Shown in pieces: positions 1 to 11,040 of a stretch of DNA of 64,000 nucleotides (its first letter is position 1; every line of letters starts with the position of its first letter). The stretch comes from Prionace glauca. Its lineage: Eukaryota; Chordata; Chondrichthyes; Carcharhiniformes; Carcharhinidae. The stretch is from positions 7,561,432 through 7,625,431 of the forward strand of contig CM075760.1 of NCBI GenBank assembly GCA_037974335.1. Direction: 5' to 3'. The position numbers were made by a program, and so were the translations under genes. Under the pieces are notes generated by a model. It searched no databases, was not told the origin of the DNA, and saw only the letters and a program-made list of their open reading frames with translations.

Positions 1-452
1 GTGTGAGTGTCTTTGTATATGAGAGATGAGAGACTGATTGAGAGAGCGAGAGTGTGTCTGGATTTGTATTTGAGACAGAGTATGTAGACCGTGAGAGAAA
101 GAGAATGTGTGTGAGATATCGTATGAGAGAGAAAGTAAGTGTGCGTGTGTATGTGTGAGAGAATATGAGCGTCTCTCTGTGTGTATTTATGTGTGTGAGA
201 GTGTGTGATGTGTGTAAGTCTCTATCTGGCTGATTCAGTCTGAAAAAGCACCCTCACTCCACACATACTCACCCACTCGCACAGTAAGTGGGAGTGACAA
301 GCGAGCACAACACGGACTGTGGGGCACGGGTTGGAAAAACATTTAAATATTTCACAAGTCAGTCTCAATTAAATAATTTCCTCTTTCCTCAATGAGAGAA
401 ACTTGTAAAACCTCACGCAATCTGACACAATCCAGGGCAAAGCCACCCACAA
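1..452. repeat. Left copy of the 63.5-kb tandem-unit boundary
   Basis: These bases match 63549-64000 almost base for base, including non-repetitive sequence after position 230, with only scattered substitutions. Bases 1-230 are TG/GAGA-rich low-complexity sequence and the rest is ordinary AT-rich intron. The match past the simple repeat shows a real large duplication. It lies in the J-to-CH1 intron of the left IgM cluster. Confidence 0.93.
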
Positions 453-479
453 GATTACCCAGCCCCTCATTCACCCTAT

Positions 480-810
480 TCACTCTCTCCATCACTAACA
501 AGCAGTGTCAGCACTGTGTGCATTATATACAACATGCACTGCAGCAATTCACCAAGGCTCCATAGATTACACTGTCCAAACCCGCTGCCTTTACATCCTA
601 ACAGGACAAGGGCAGCAGCCACATCTGAAACACTATAACCTGTAAGCTTCCCTCCAAAACACACACCATCCTGACCTGAAACAATTTCTCAATTCATTCA
701 TAATCGCTGGGTCAAAATCCTGGAACTTCCTGCCTAACAGCAGGGCGGATGCCTGCAGCATATGGACTGCAGTTGTTCAAGGATGCTTCATATCAACACT
801 TTATGAAGGA
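480..810 (+). repeat. 3' end of a non-LTR retrotransposon
   Basis: This is a diverged copy of the family also seen at 9955-10175 and 18490-19050. Shared landmarks are a block reading as 'ctgggtcaaaatcctggaac', then a 'ctgcagttgttcaagga' stretch. The family is very common in elasmobranch DNA. This copy is 5'-truncated and has no long reading frame. Bases 810-1260 hold nothing I recognise. Confidence 0.6.
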
Positions 811-1260
811 ACAATTAGATTAAAAATTCTGGCCGCGCAAATGTCTCTAAAATGCCTTTAGAAGATTAAAAATAATATGCAAGTGAATTTGACCCTTCAA
901 CTGTCAAACTAAACAGTTCAGGGGCTGCTGTAGTACGGAGCACAATATAGTAAATCTCACTTTGTATTTGTTCATCGAACATTCCCAAGGCCGGTACATC
1001 ACTGCTTAAAAATGACCCAATTCTCCCTCTAAAGTCCGATGTTTCTGCTTCTCTGATAGACACAATATGCTTCAGGGACTTAATTTCTGAGACACCGAGT
1101 CAAACAGTCAAATTTCCCACAGATACAAGTGCATTGAAGAAATAAATCAAATTTCACTTCCTGCTGTACAGAAGAAGGAATCAAAAGATTTATAACCAGT
1201 CAGGGAGATTCCTGGTCCCAACACAGTGACCACACGCCCAGAAACAGAACAGACACAAAC

Positions 1261-2900
1261 AGTTCAACAGTCGAGTTCCCAGCAGAAAGATCTGTTCAAT
1301 CTGTCAATTTCAAACTGTTGGATTCTCATTGATCAATAGTCAAGTTACAACAGAAAATCAATAACCTATTTTAAATTAAACGGGTATTCATTTCAGAACT
1401 CCTCTCGACTTTTAATTATTTCTCTCTGCCTGCATCACTTCGCGAAAATTGTGTAAAAATGTAATTTCGCTGAAAATGAGCAAAAATAACAGATTCAGGA
1501 CAGTTCAATGTCCCTATCAGAGATACAGTGACACAGTAATAGTTCAATGTCCCTAACAGAGATACAGTGACACACTAAGAATTAAACAAACCGGGAAATA
1601 TTTACATTGAAAATCGTTACCTGATTGGATCTAATTTCTTAATTAAATGTAATCAACAAAATTATCAAGGCAAAACAATTTATCGAGCCGAGCACAGCTG
1701 AGTAAAGAAATGTTTTGTTTTTGAATTCATTTTGATACAATTAAATATTCTCTAAGACTGATGATATTTTGCACGCTAGTGCAATATTCAAGCTCTTTTG
1801 TTTTAAATTAATCAGCGTTAATATTACACTTAAAGTTATTGTTAATTGTCAGTTAGTTCTCCTGTCAGCTGATTTGTTCTCTGTAATAAAATGAGTTTTC
1901 AATCATTCAAAACGTGCTTCTGCCCCCAACATTGTTAAATAATTAGGTTACAATTAAATCTCAATGTTAAACTATAATTTCAAATTACTGAATGGAAACA
2001 TTCAAACATCTGTCATTCATTTACTTAAATCTAATCACATTGTAATATTTTACTTTTTCACTTTTACTACAAATATCTTATTACAACGAACAAACGTGTT
2101 AAAAATGCAAATTTCTGAGTTTGTCCAGACTGTAACGGCCTGGCCGTTTGAAATCAATAATACTGCTTCCTAGATTTAATAATTTAGGCCACCCATATAA
2201 CAACTTCATTACTGAACACATTGTTTAATTAAAGAAGACCTGAATTAAACAGTGCAAACACAGAGACGATAATTGATTCAAATCCTCTGTAACGCTAAAA
2301 ACACGATGCAGAATATAAGTCTCAACATTTTCTTCATTATAATATTTAATAAGAATTAAACATAAGCTTCAGTTAGTATGAATTCTTCCATTCTGTCATT
2401 TATTCTTCCATTCTGTCATTTATTCTGTGTTTGACATTAATGGGAGACATGATGTTATTAAGTGCTGAGCTAATATTATTTTTATAGTATTTATAATATC
2501 ATATTATTTTTATATAATCTTTTTGAATTTCAAGCATTTAATTGTCAGTCGGTAGCCAGTTTCTGTTGACACTTTACTACAATTCAAAGACAATCATTTG
2601 AACAATTTTACTTGAGTGTCAGCGAATTCCATCTGTCAGAAAACTGTGTTCAGTCTGTCAAATTTTTATAAACTGTTTGATTCTAATTGATCAAAGGTCA
2701 AATTACAACAGTGAAAAAAATCAATAAAAATTTAAATTAACCTGATGTTCATTTTAAAACTCCCTTTGCCTTTTAACTATTTCTCCCTGACTGTCTCAAA
2801 TCACAAAAACTGGGCAATTATTTTTCTGAAAATGAGGACTTCGAATATAACAGATTCAGGGCAGTGTAATGTCCCTAACAGAGGTACAGTGAATTGTAAT
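1261..2900. repeat. Diverged tandem duplication in the J-C intron
   Basis: Bases about 1290-1570 recur at about 2655-2900, in the same order: a 'cagtctgtcaa' start, a 'gattctcattgatcaa' block, and a shared end 'aacagattcagg' then 'aatgtccctaacagag'. The copies lie about 1.37 kb apart and have diverged by substitutions and small indels. No gene is visible. The sequence is AT-rich and contains a perfect octamer ATGCAAAT at 2105-2112. Bases 2900-3700 are AT-rich with no recognised feature. Confidence 0.6.
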
Positions 2901-3699
2901 TCATGTTTTTTTAATATGTAACCTTAGTTAACATGAATAAAATGCCCTAACATATATTTATTTTATTTTCCGAAACTTTTCTGCTTTATCCCTACAAGAA
3001 TATTCAAAGGCAATTTTATTTTCATTTCGCCAGAACTGCTCAGTTTCACTGAGCGTAAACAATGTAAAAACAATTGAGGAACACTAAACAATTTCACAAA
3101 TTTTGAGATGCGAAAAGTAATTAATTATCTCGGTATCTAATTTAAAAAAATACTTAGAACGCATAATCTGGTTCCAATTGCATAGAAAAAAATTAATAAT
3201 CGGATACAAAAATTTCCAAAAAGGAAATTATTCTGCAAAACTCGTATTCCAGTAAATGTGAATTTAATCTGGGATGTACCGATTAATGCAAAGTATCTTG
3301 TTCAACTGAGCACGGCTGTGAAAACAGCAGGTTATCATTGAAATAGCTTCTGGAATTGTCACAAAATATTTCCAGTCTGGAAAATGTTAATTGTGTGAAA
3401 TATACAACAGAACTATTAAAGGGGATTATTGCTAAATTATTAATATAAAATAATCTGTGGTGAATATGGAGTTAAATTACCGATTAATAATTCTTTGATT
3501 TACATTAATTTTACTATTAAACTTGTTCATGGGAAGTTTGTGATTGCAGCAAAGACTTAGTGTCCGAATGAGCGTTGTAAGTCATGACTCACTTGAATTT
3601 GTAAGCGTTATTTAAAATTTATAAAAATGCTGTAATATCTTTTCGGTGTTCTTTCCCCCCAACCTGCTTGTTTTCTCCCTACATGGATTTTCAAACTCA

Positions 3700-4960
3700 A
3701 AGATTGTTTCTGTTCAACCAGAAAACATCTAAACTCTCAATGGCACCGTTATACACTATTTAAACAACACAGAAATAATGCCACAAAGCCAAACCATAGC
3801 ACAAATTTTAAACATTCACAGTGACTGCACCACAGAATCTCCTCAGCAGAAACACAACAAAACACATCAATGAGGGAATGAATCCGTTTCACAGAAAAAC
3901 AGATCAATTATCCATTCAACAGAATCAAATATAACATTGCAAAAAAAAACTCAATATCGAATCTAGCAAACTAGCTCTTAACCAATTATTAAACTAAACA
4001 GAAATCTAGAATAATAGCAATAGCATTGCGAGGAGGTAGAATTTGTCCAACAAATTAGCGTTGAAACTTTATCACATCTTATTCATATTGGGTCATATTT
4101 CAAACATATTTAAACATTTGGATGGTAAAAGTTCCAGCCATCAAATGCCACCGAGATTAAACATTGCAGATACCCCAAAATCTGAATGCAGTGACAAACT
4201 ATGTTCTGAATGAGTGGAGTAAGCCGATATCACTAAAGATTTTAAACATACAAATACAATAAAGCCTGCTTTATTTCTCCCTGCAGTCATGCATCAAGCA
4301 GTTGCGACCCGCAGAATGTTCATATTCAATCACAAAACGTGTAACAGCTCGGTGTCACTGAGTTCAAACAATGCAGAAACACCAAATTAATTCACAAATT
4401 TTACGTATTTAGAGTCATCCAGATTCATAATCTCCTCATCAGAGGAAAAAACACGCATCACTGAGAGACTGAACCCCGCTTCATGCGGAAGCAGCTCAAT
4501 TCTACAAACACTTTCAACAGAATCAAATATAACATTTACAGAAATGTTTAATATAAATTCCAGCCAATTCGCCCATCACCAAACTAATTCATGTTTAGAA
4601 TAAGCAGAAATTATTGCACAGCAGCACCAGCATTGTGAGTGAGTGGAACAGTTTCACTGGATAAATATAGAAATTTTAGATTGTTTTAAATTTTTGGTCC
4701 AAATTTCAAACACTTGTGCAGTAGATGGTACAAACCGCAGCCACTAGATGTCACCGAGATTAAACGCTGCAGAAACGCTGAATTGTTTAACAGACATTCG
4801 GCTTTCAAAGTAATCCAACCACACAGTAACCTCAACAGATAAACACAAAATCCCAACAATTTGGGATTGAATCCCTCAGCAGCATCTATTGTCCAGAAAG
4901 AGCGGAATTCTAAAACCCCTTCGCAGCAGAATCACAGGAAACATTGTAACAATTCTCAAC
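3700..4960. repeat. Degenerate tandem blocks upstream of J on the plus strand
   Basis: A block running from a 'cctcagcagaaacac' start to 'cagaatcaaatataacatt' appears at about 3841-3945, again at 4434-4535, and more weakly at 4829-4945. A second motif, 'accgagattaaac' then 'tgcaga', recurs at about 4150, 4355 (weak) and 4755. The pattern suggests an old tandem expansion in the J-proximal part of the J-C intron. No coding capacity is seen. Confidence 0.55.
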
Positions 4961-5071
4961 CGAGAATCCACCAAACTCACATTGATGTTACCATATGGAT
5001 TATTAGTACAGATATAAATATAAAACAAAGACACATGTAAACCAGTTACTCAATAAGTGGATGGTTCTTAC

Positions 5072-5120
5072 CTGTAGCCACCGTCACCATGGTCCCTTGT
5101 CCCCAGTAATCTCCAGTAAT
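5072..5120 (-). CDS. Immunoglobulin heavy-chain J segment (germline)
   Basis: The minus strand reads in frame through DYWGQGTMVTVAT, the JH core with the WGxG beta-bulge motif that closes framework 4. It ends ACAG at a consensus donor (GTAAG, 5071-5067), so splicing to CH1 would be phase 1: the last G joins CG of a CH1 exon to make Ala. The 5' side abuts a recombination heptamer, so the segment is unrearranged. Its proper constant region lies left of the window, by analogy about 10 kb downstream. The other constant exons in the window belong to a neighbouring cluster. Confidence 0.95.
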
Positions 5121-5148
5121 CACAGTGAGACACAGCATGACAAATACT
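5121..5148 (-). promoter_or_regulatory. 12-bp spacer recombination signal of J
   Basis: In plus orientation the heptamer CACAGTG (5121-5127) is followed by a 12-bp spacer (5128-5139) and the nonamer ACAAATACT (5140-5148). The heptamer is perfect and the nonamer matches consensus moderately. A 12-spacer on J pairs with the 22-bp signal on the J-facing side of D and also with the 23-bp signal of V. Confidence 0.92.
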
Positions 5149-5457
5149 GAGGCGGACTGTTAACTGTAAAATACAGACAGTTAATTTCACTGCTATTTCA
5201 AAAGTCTGTTTCCAGCTCGTTAAGGGTGAGTCAGTGAGATATTTCAATTTTTACTGGTCATGATGTTGATAAAAGGGGTTAGAAACTTTTACACTCTCTG
5301 TGCACATTCAGCGTGTAAATCAATAACAATAAAATTGAAGCATTTTACATCTTAAAAAGAAACAAAGCTGTTTCTCAGTATTATTTTGTTGAAGCCTCAT
5401 TTACTTTGGCATTCGGCAATGGCATTGGTCACAAATTTAAGCAACGTCTTTTTCTGA

Positions 5458-5538
5458 GGTTTTTGTATGAGGATGGCGCTTTTCTCAGCACTGTGACTCC
5501 CATAGTATATCACAGTGACACACACCCATACAAAAACT
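5458..5538 (-). other. Immunoglobulin D segment with 12 and 22 recombination signals
   Basis: The 15-bp core at 5496-5510 reads ATATACTATGGGAGT on the minus strand, giving IYYGS in one frame and no stop in the other two. On the V-facing side the heptamer is CACAGTG (5511-5517), with a 12-bp spacer and nonamer ACAAAAACT (5530-5538). On the J-facing side the heptamer is CACTGTG in plus orientation (5489-5495), with a 22-bp spacer and nonamer GGTTTTTGT (5458-5466). It lies about 415 bp from V and 375 bp from J. Shark IgM clusters often carry two D segments; I found only this one. Confidence 0.92.
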
Positions 5539-5885
5539 GCACTCACTCTGTTCAGTACTGCTGTTCAATATTCACTTTAAAAGGACCATTAATTTCGCTC
5601 TAATGTAAAATGTAGGCAAATGTTTATACAACACAATCTATCAGAAATATTAACAAGAGTAATATATCGTGTGTGGTACTTGCCGACAGTACAATGAATA
5701 TAAAGTCAGTGAAAAGCTCACCAGTTATATCGGTGAGTTTGGGAAGTTTTACTGTTAAATACATTCTGTGTTACTTTTTTTTAAACACGATTATAGTTTG
5801 TTTCTGACCACCCTCGATCATATTGCATTTAAAACAGATACTGACCTTCAGGTTAAGATGGAAGTTGCGGAATCCCCTCTCGGGC

Positions 5886-5924
5886 TGTTCTTGTCCGGGT
5901 GCAGCCCTGGATCCTCTCGCTGTG
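5886..5924 (-). promoter_or_regulatory. 23-bp spacer recombination signal of V
   Basis: On the minus strand, directly after the last V codon, stand the heptamer CACAGCG (5924-5918), a 23-bp spacer (5917-5895) and the nonamer ACAAGAACA (5894-5886). The heptamer has one change from consensus, but its first three bases CAC, needed for cleavage, are intact. The nonamer keeps the ACA start. This places V in germline form. Confidence 0.92.
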
Positions 5925-6229
5925 GTCTCTGGCACAGTAATAGATGGCCGTGTCTTCAATCTTCAGGCTCCTCATGTCCAAAGAGAAGATATTGTTTGAA
6001 GTGTCTTTGGACGCAGTAAATCGACCCTTAATTGATGGGGCGTAGCTGTTGTCAGATGAACTATAGTAGCTAACCAGCCACTCCAGGCCCTGTCCGGGAA
6101 CCTGTCGGATCCAATCCATCCAGGTATTGCCAAGATCGAACCCGCTGGTTTTACAGGTCAGTTTCAGGGAACCTCCGGGAGCCTCGGTCTCTGCCTCTGG
6201 CTGGGTCAACATAACATCCGACTGGACAC
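5925..6229 (-). CDS. Immunoglobulin heavy-chain V exon
   Basis: This encodes a complete VH domain. The exon starts at 6229 after a pyrimidine-rich acceptor (TTTTTACAG) and completes the leader as GVQS. Framework 1 follows ([20 protein letters not shown]), then the first Cys, CDR1 around [10 protein letters not shown], framework 2 [15 protein letters not shown]2 around [10 protein letters not shown], framework 3 with [11 protein letters not shown] and EDTAIYYC, ending ARD. Both disulfide cysteines and the core Trp are present, with no stop or frameshift. The exon is 305 bp and ends exactly at a recombination heptamer, so it is neither germline-joined nor rearranged. The product would form the antigen-binding domain of secreted or membrane IgM. 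Family resemblance to shark mu V regions is clear; no species-level assignment is possible. Confidence 0.96.
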
Positions 6230-6362
6230 CTGTAAAAATAGATCAAAAACACCAGGGATTAATCTTAGTGAAATGATTGCTGACTCTGGAACATTCCAGA
6301 GAGACACTAACACTGAGACAGTAACAGTGAGAGACTTGAACAATAATAAAAAAAATACTCAC

Positions 6363-6408
6363 CAGATAAGAAAGTCAGCAACAAACTGAGAGAAATGGCC
6401 GACCTCAT
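6363..6408 (-). CDS. Leader (signal peptide) exon of the heavy-chain V gene
   Basis: The exon starts with ATG at 6408 and reads MRSAISLSLLLTFLS, a short basic start followed by a hydrophobic core, as expected for a secretion signal. It ends with one G before the donor GTGAGT (6362-6357), so splicing is phase 1, the usual leader-V phase. The intron to the V exon is 133 bp. The signal peptide would be removed near the GVQS/D junction. Confidence 0.93.
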
Positions 6409-6497
6409 CTTTCTGGTGATTTGGGGGAAATGGTTGTGTCAGGAACTCAGTGAACAAACCAGCTCCCGGACTGTTGGATTCCGGTCCCAGTGAGCGG

Positions 6498-6507
6498 TAT
6501 TTAAATA
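6498..6507 (-). promoter_or_regulatory. TATA-like box of the V promoter
   Basis: The sequence TATTTAAATA is self-complementary and lies about 90 bp upstream of the leader ATG, a suitable TATA distance. I saw no perfect octamer (ATTTGCAT or ATGCAAAT) in the 200 bp upstream. Octamers are typical of mammalian VH promoters, so this promoter may use other sites. Confidence 0.5.
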
Positions 6508-6599
6508 CCCGGCAGAAGGGGGCGGCTTTCCAGGCGCCGCCTGTTGATCCACGTCCCACCTTCCACACCCCCAACAGAATGGACTCGGAGATTTACAAT

Positions 6600-8220
6600 A
6601 GATTAATATTAAAATGGACATTTTATCTGTATCGGGATATTTGTTTGGCTGAAATGTTCATTGTATTGTCCCCATTATTTCTGATGGTGATGTTACAGTT
6701 CATCATTTATTTATTTAAATAAGTAATTCCATTGTAAAAATGGTGATTTTATTACCACACCCCCAACAAGAAAATAAATCTAAAAATGATGAACTAACAT
6801 TTTGGAACATTAGACAATTTTTCAACAATTCCGTGTCTCTGCCACATTACAATAATAAAGCACAATTTATCAGAAGTAATACCATCGATTTCTGTAATTA
6901 AATGTGTAGAATATACAAAGTGATTCTATTTACAGTTGGACGGCTATCACTGAACAATTTGGGTTTGGAGATGAGAAGAAACTCTCACACAATACAATGT
7001 TCCTCCTTATATTTTCAAATTGTCCCAATCTCGATGACAGGCCTTTGAAAATAATGAGAATCCCAACCTCCTGATACCTAAATAGTGAGTTGACAGAGAA
7101 ACATAAAATTAAATGGATTTTTGACACAGAAGTTAACGAATCGGAACGGACACTGAGATCATTAAAGTTCTCCTTCAGTATCCAAATCTTTGCAGCTTAC
7201 TCTATTGGCTCTCTCTCTCTCTCTCTCATTTCATGAAGTGATTAATAAACAGACTTTAATTATTGGAATGAAGTTTACTCGGAAACTATACAAATGAAAA
7301 AAATCATCCGGTCACTTTATTGTTTTGCGATACTATTTACTCAGATAATGAACAGGACACTGAATGAAAATATTTGATTAGAATGATTACGATTTAAATT
7401 GTGGGAATTAAACATTTACTGTTTAAATGTCTGAATCCCATGTTGTCCATTGAGCTTCACGCTAATCTGTCCCACACAGTATTTGGCAGCAATCCAGGCT
7501 GGTGTCAAATGCTCAAAGTTATTGACAGGAAAAATCTGGGGCTGTTTGTGCAATAGATCAAAGATCAGTTTCATCAGCACTGACCGCTTAGCTCCAAGCC
7601 AACTTAAAACCCTGCATGTTGTCAGTAAGGTCTATTTATAAACAAATCTACCCAGCAACAGTACTGGAGGCACTTGAATTTTTGGAAGTTATAAATCTAG
7701 ATGATGTTTCCCCATCTCTAAAGAAAGGATTATTTTCCACCTTCTCTGGCACCCAATTAACAACAATGATGATTTTTCCAACACATCAGGATATTGTGAT
7801 GGACGGACAGAAATAATCACAGGCAGACTGAAAAATGGCTCAGAGAGATGATACATGCTGTTATATTTGAGCATGCACATTTATATTTTATCTCCTTTTA
7901 TCTTTCCATGGGATGTTTGTTTGGAAAGACCAACACTCTTTGCCTGTCCCAAATTCCTTTAAATTAACTGGTTTTCTTGGACACTTCTGTAGATATTAAA
8001 GAGTCAGCTATTTTGCTTTCAGTCTGCAGTTATATCCTTGTGAGACAATGTAGGGATGGCAGATTTCCTCCGTTGGGGAATCAGAGCGGTTCCAATGATC
8101 GCAATTAGTATCCATTCCAGATTTATCAATAGAATTCAAAATCTACCTGCGGGAACGGCCCGACTTAAATCCCCGTCCTCACATCATTGCCCTGGACCTC
8201 TGGATCACTGGATCAATTAA
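6600..8220 (-). repeat. V upstream flank, duplicated at about 15.1-17.4 kb
   Basis: There is no gene here. The block from about 6840 matches about 15098-15230 and 15890-17410 in the same order. The clearest stretch runs from 'gctaatctgtcccac' through 'agtatttggcagc' (7463-7490 and 16710-16735). Bases about 7890-8220 resemble a common SINE in reverse orientation and also recur at 17140-17410. Together with the V pseudogene at 14.1 kb this shows a duplication of V plus flank. Confidence 0.75.
7214..7275. repeat. Left arm of an inverted repeat with 9327-9390
   Basis: The reverse complement of this stretch, which runs from a (TC)n tract through 'catttcatgaagtgattaat' to 'attggaatgaa', is found at 9327-9390 with very few changes. 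The arms are about 60 bp and enclose about 2 kb. The left arm also has a relative near 16500, within the duplicated flank. Confidence 0.8.
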
Positions 8221-8229
8221 AATAATTGA

Positions 8230-8800
8230 TGTCACCATCTACACAAACAATAAATGTATGACTGTGTTGACACAGGAATGAATGGCATTTGAATGACTGA
8301 TGGATGAATGACTGTTGGATGCCTGAATATTTTGATTGAGGAAATAGTGAACGGACTGGTGGATTCATTGATAAATGGTGCTGAATGATGTTGTTCTATA
8401 TTTCCATATTTGTGTTTGACTACTTCATAAATTGAAACAACTCCTTTATTCAATGTGTGCCCATCTAATACCTTCAATCCTTCCAGAGTGTCTGGGTGAA
8501 ATACATTTCTCGGGAGTTAGCAAGCTGATCCTCTTGAAGAGTAGGGGGAGATTTTCCTGCAGTTCGGATGGTTCATTTCTCTGCTGATGCTGAATCTTCA
8601 AATCCAGGACAGAAAGAGAGAGCATGATATGGTTGAGGAGGAATGATTGTATTATATAAAATACTGGCTCTTTCATACACAACAAATTAATCAACACACC
8701 CTCACCCAAATTAGTGAAGGCAACAGGGTGAAAAGTAAATAAGGTGGCAACAGAAATATTTGTGAAACTCACTGGAAAACTACAAGTGTCACTTGTAGGC
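8230..8800. other. Intergenic stretch with a weak GAATGA-rich tract
   Basis: No gene, RNA or named repeat is recognised. Bases 8270-8390 are enriched in GAATGA and GATGAATG words, suggesting a decayed simple repeat. Confidence 0.4.
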
Positions 8801-8804
8801 TTGT

Positions 8805-9225
8805 ACTAGGCTTGTACTCGTTGGAGTTTAGAAGAATGAGGAGAGATCTCATTGAGACGGATGAGATGATGAATGGGATGGATAGGATAAAGGTGGAAAG
8901 ACTCTTCCAGCTCAGAAAGGACAGTAGGACACCCTCAAGATAAAGGGGGGGAGGGCGGTTTCCAGCGGAGTTGAGGAAGAATTTCTTCAGTCAAAGGGTG
9001 GTGAATCTCTTTAATTCTCAGCCCGTTGAAGTGGTGGAGGCTGCCTCGCTAAATATTTTTAAGAAACGGGTTGATGGGTTTTTGATAAGTGAGGGGATTA
9101 AGGGTTATGGGGAGAGGGTGGGAAGGTGGAACTGAGCCACGACAGATCAGCCATGATCTTATTGAATGGCGGGGCAGGCTCGAAGGGCCAGATGGCCTAC
9201 TCCTGCTCCTATTTCTTATGTTCTT
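8805..9225 (+). mobile_element. CR1-type LINE, 3' part, forward
   Basis: This is a 3' fragment of a CR1-family non-LTR retrotransposon. The frames retain the family's C-terminal signature (MRRDLIETDEMMNGMDR, then FFSQRVVNLFNSQPVEVVEAA and NIFKKRVDGFL-like residues). It ends in the family 3' tail 'ttcttatgttcttatg'. The reading frame is broken and the element is 5'-truncated. Copies of the same 3' end lie at 12105, 17432, 19621, 34850 and 49920. Confidence 0.88.
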
Positions 9226-9326
9226 ATGTCACATTATTTCCCAAAACAATGTAATACTGAATCGGAATTTAAAGATTCAGTAACTTCACATGAAGTACAG
9301 GTTGTTTCATTTATATCATCACTTTG

Positions 9327-9390
9327 AATTTCATTCCAATAATTAAAGTCTGTTTATTAATCACTTCATGAAATGCGAGAGAGAGAGAGA
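9327..9390. repeat. Right arm of the inverted repeat with 7214-7275
   Basis: It carries 'attccaataattaaagtctg' then 'tttattaatcacttcatgaa' and a GAGAGA tract, the reverse complement of the arm at 7214. Near-identity over about 60 bp is higher than in the surrounding duplicated sequence. Bases 9400-9775 hold nothing recognised. Confidence 0.8.
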
Positions 9391-9769
9391 TGTTGTTGGG
9401 CCCAGTTCCCCAGTGAAGTAAAATCGGTGAAATGACATGACATAATATTAAAACAACATCATAAAACTGACATGAACACCGGGGATTCCTGGCATATTCT
9501 GAAAGTTCTGCACGCTATTGTCAGGGAAGTTGCATAAATTTCCTGTGAGATGGGAATAACAGAAATAATAGATACTATTTCGAGACACACAAACAAGCTG
9601 CATCAATTCACAGAGTGATCCCAAATATCATAACAAACTTCTTCATCCTAAACTAATCAACATCTCAATCACGAACTATATCCTAAAAAAATCCTAATCC
9701 CTATCCACCCACATCATTTCTCAATGTCATCACTCTCTTCAATTTCCTCCAAATAACAAAAAAAAATCA

Positions 9770-10175
9770 CACTGACTCGAAACGTTGGCTCTATTCTCTC
9801 TCCACACATGCTATCAGACCCGTTGAGTTTTTCCAGCATTCATTATTTTTGTTTCAGTTTCCAGAATCTGCAGTATTTTGCTTTTATCAAACTGATGAAC
9901 ATAATTGGTGAACTAATTGTTTATCTGTATGAATTGATGATAACTGGGGAATTGGAACAACCTCGCCTGAAAATTCCTCTCCAAGACACTCACAAACCTC
10001 TCTTGGACCACTCCTTTACTTACGCTGCGTCGGAGTCCAGGAACACCCTCCCTAAGAGCACGGTCGGTGTACCTACACTGCAGGTTCTGCAGCAATTGAA
10101 TAAGGCGGTTCACCACCAGCTTACTGAATGCAATTAGCAATGGGGAATAAATGGGGGCCGAGGCAACGTCGCTTT
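9770..10175 (+). repeat. SINE-like and LINE 3' end fragments
   Basis: Bases 9775-9870 carry 'ctcgaaacgttggctctatt', then 'gagtttttccagcatt' and 'cagtattttgctttt', a tail common to many elasmobranch repeats and seen reversed at 14160-14230 and about 42880. Bases 9955-10175 match the LINE 3' end at 18840-19050: a 'cctccctaagagcac' block, a 'caccaccagcttactgaatg' block and a 'caatggggaataaatg' end. Confidence 0.6.
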
Positions 10176-10179
10176 CTTA

Positions 10180-11040
10180 TCACAGAGTAATTGTAAATAT
10201 ATTCCTCATTATATATGAATGAGATCTGGTGAATGAAATTATTAAATTGCAAATGGATGGTAATTGGTGAAAATAATTACGATCTTTCTGAACTTTTTTT
10301 TATATTCTCCTTATTCGTATCATTAATTACTCAGCACTGTCTCAGTTCATGTCTAAGAAGTTGCTATATCAGTAAAACTGTGCGAGATACTGCCTCAGTT
10401 TTATTCTCCTTGACAATGTTATTTTTAAAACTGTTTCTTTCACGGGATATGGGTCTGATTGGAATTTGGCATTTGACCATCCCCACATGGCACTCGGCAC
10501 TAACACATTACTATTTTCTTGAACCAGGCCCCTGTTTATCTTAAAATACAGCCTGGCTCTGTTAATACTCTGCTAGACCAGAGCTCAGTTTACATTGCAC
10601 ACGGCATTCTCTCTGGTTATGTAATATTTGATACTCACCCTATATATATTTCACTGTGGCAATTTTGTTCCTGCACTAACTATGCCTCTCTTTGAATTAG
10701 GTTTGTTTTACTTCACGGTTTTGTGAGAAGAAGAGATAATATGTTGGGATAAAAAAGATTGTTATCAGGCAAGATCCAGAAACGGGCAGTATTGGATCAC
10801 CAGTATTTTATTGTGCTGTAATTTTCTTTGTTTTTTTGTTCTTCATTGACAGTGAATGCTACACAGGACTTGATATCCACTTTCACTGCAGCCAGCAGAA
10901 GTAGATTTCAGATTTCTTTTCCAGTGTCCAAAACCTCATACGGTTTGTCCTTGCAGAAGGATGCAGAGAATTGTGTTCTCCCAGCCACTTTAATCATTAC
11001 TGGCATTGACCAGTGCAGTAAAAACTGAGACCATGTCTAA
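10180..11040. other. Intergenic, no recognised feature
   Basis: AT-rich unique-looking sequence. The short open frames here have no recognisable motif and no conserved gene structure. Confidence 0.4.

Noticed and set aside
5149-5457. A second D or J between D and J
   Set aside because: Short heptamer-like words occur, but none pairs with a nonamer at a 12 or 22/23 distance.
5853-5924. Extension of the V frame past ARD (HSERIQGC and on)
   Set aside because: This is translation through the heptamer, 23-bp spacer and nonamer, not coding sequence.
6450-6722. 90-codon open frame on the plus strand over the V promoter
   Set aside because: It overlaps the V promoter and leader on the opposite strand and shows no known domain; taken as chance.
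9808-10140. Open frames of 75-109 codons
   Set aside because: They lie in dispersed LINE and SINE tails and are not host genes.
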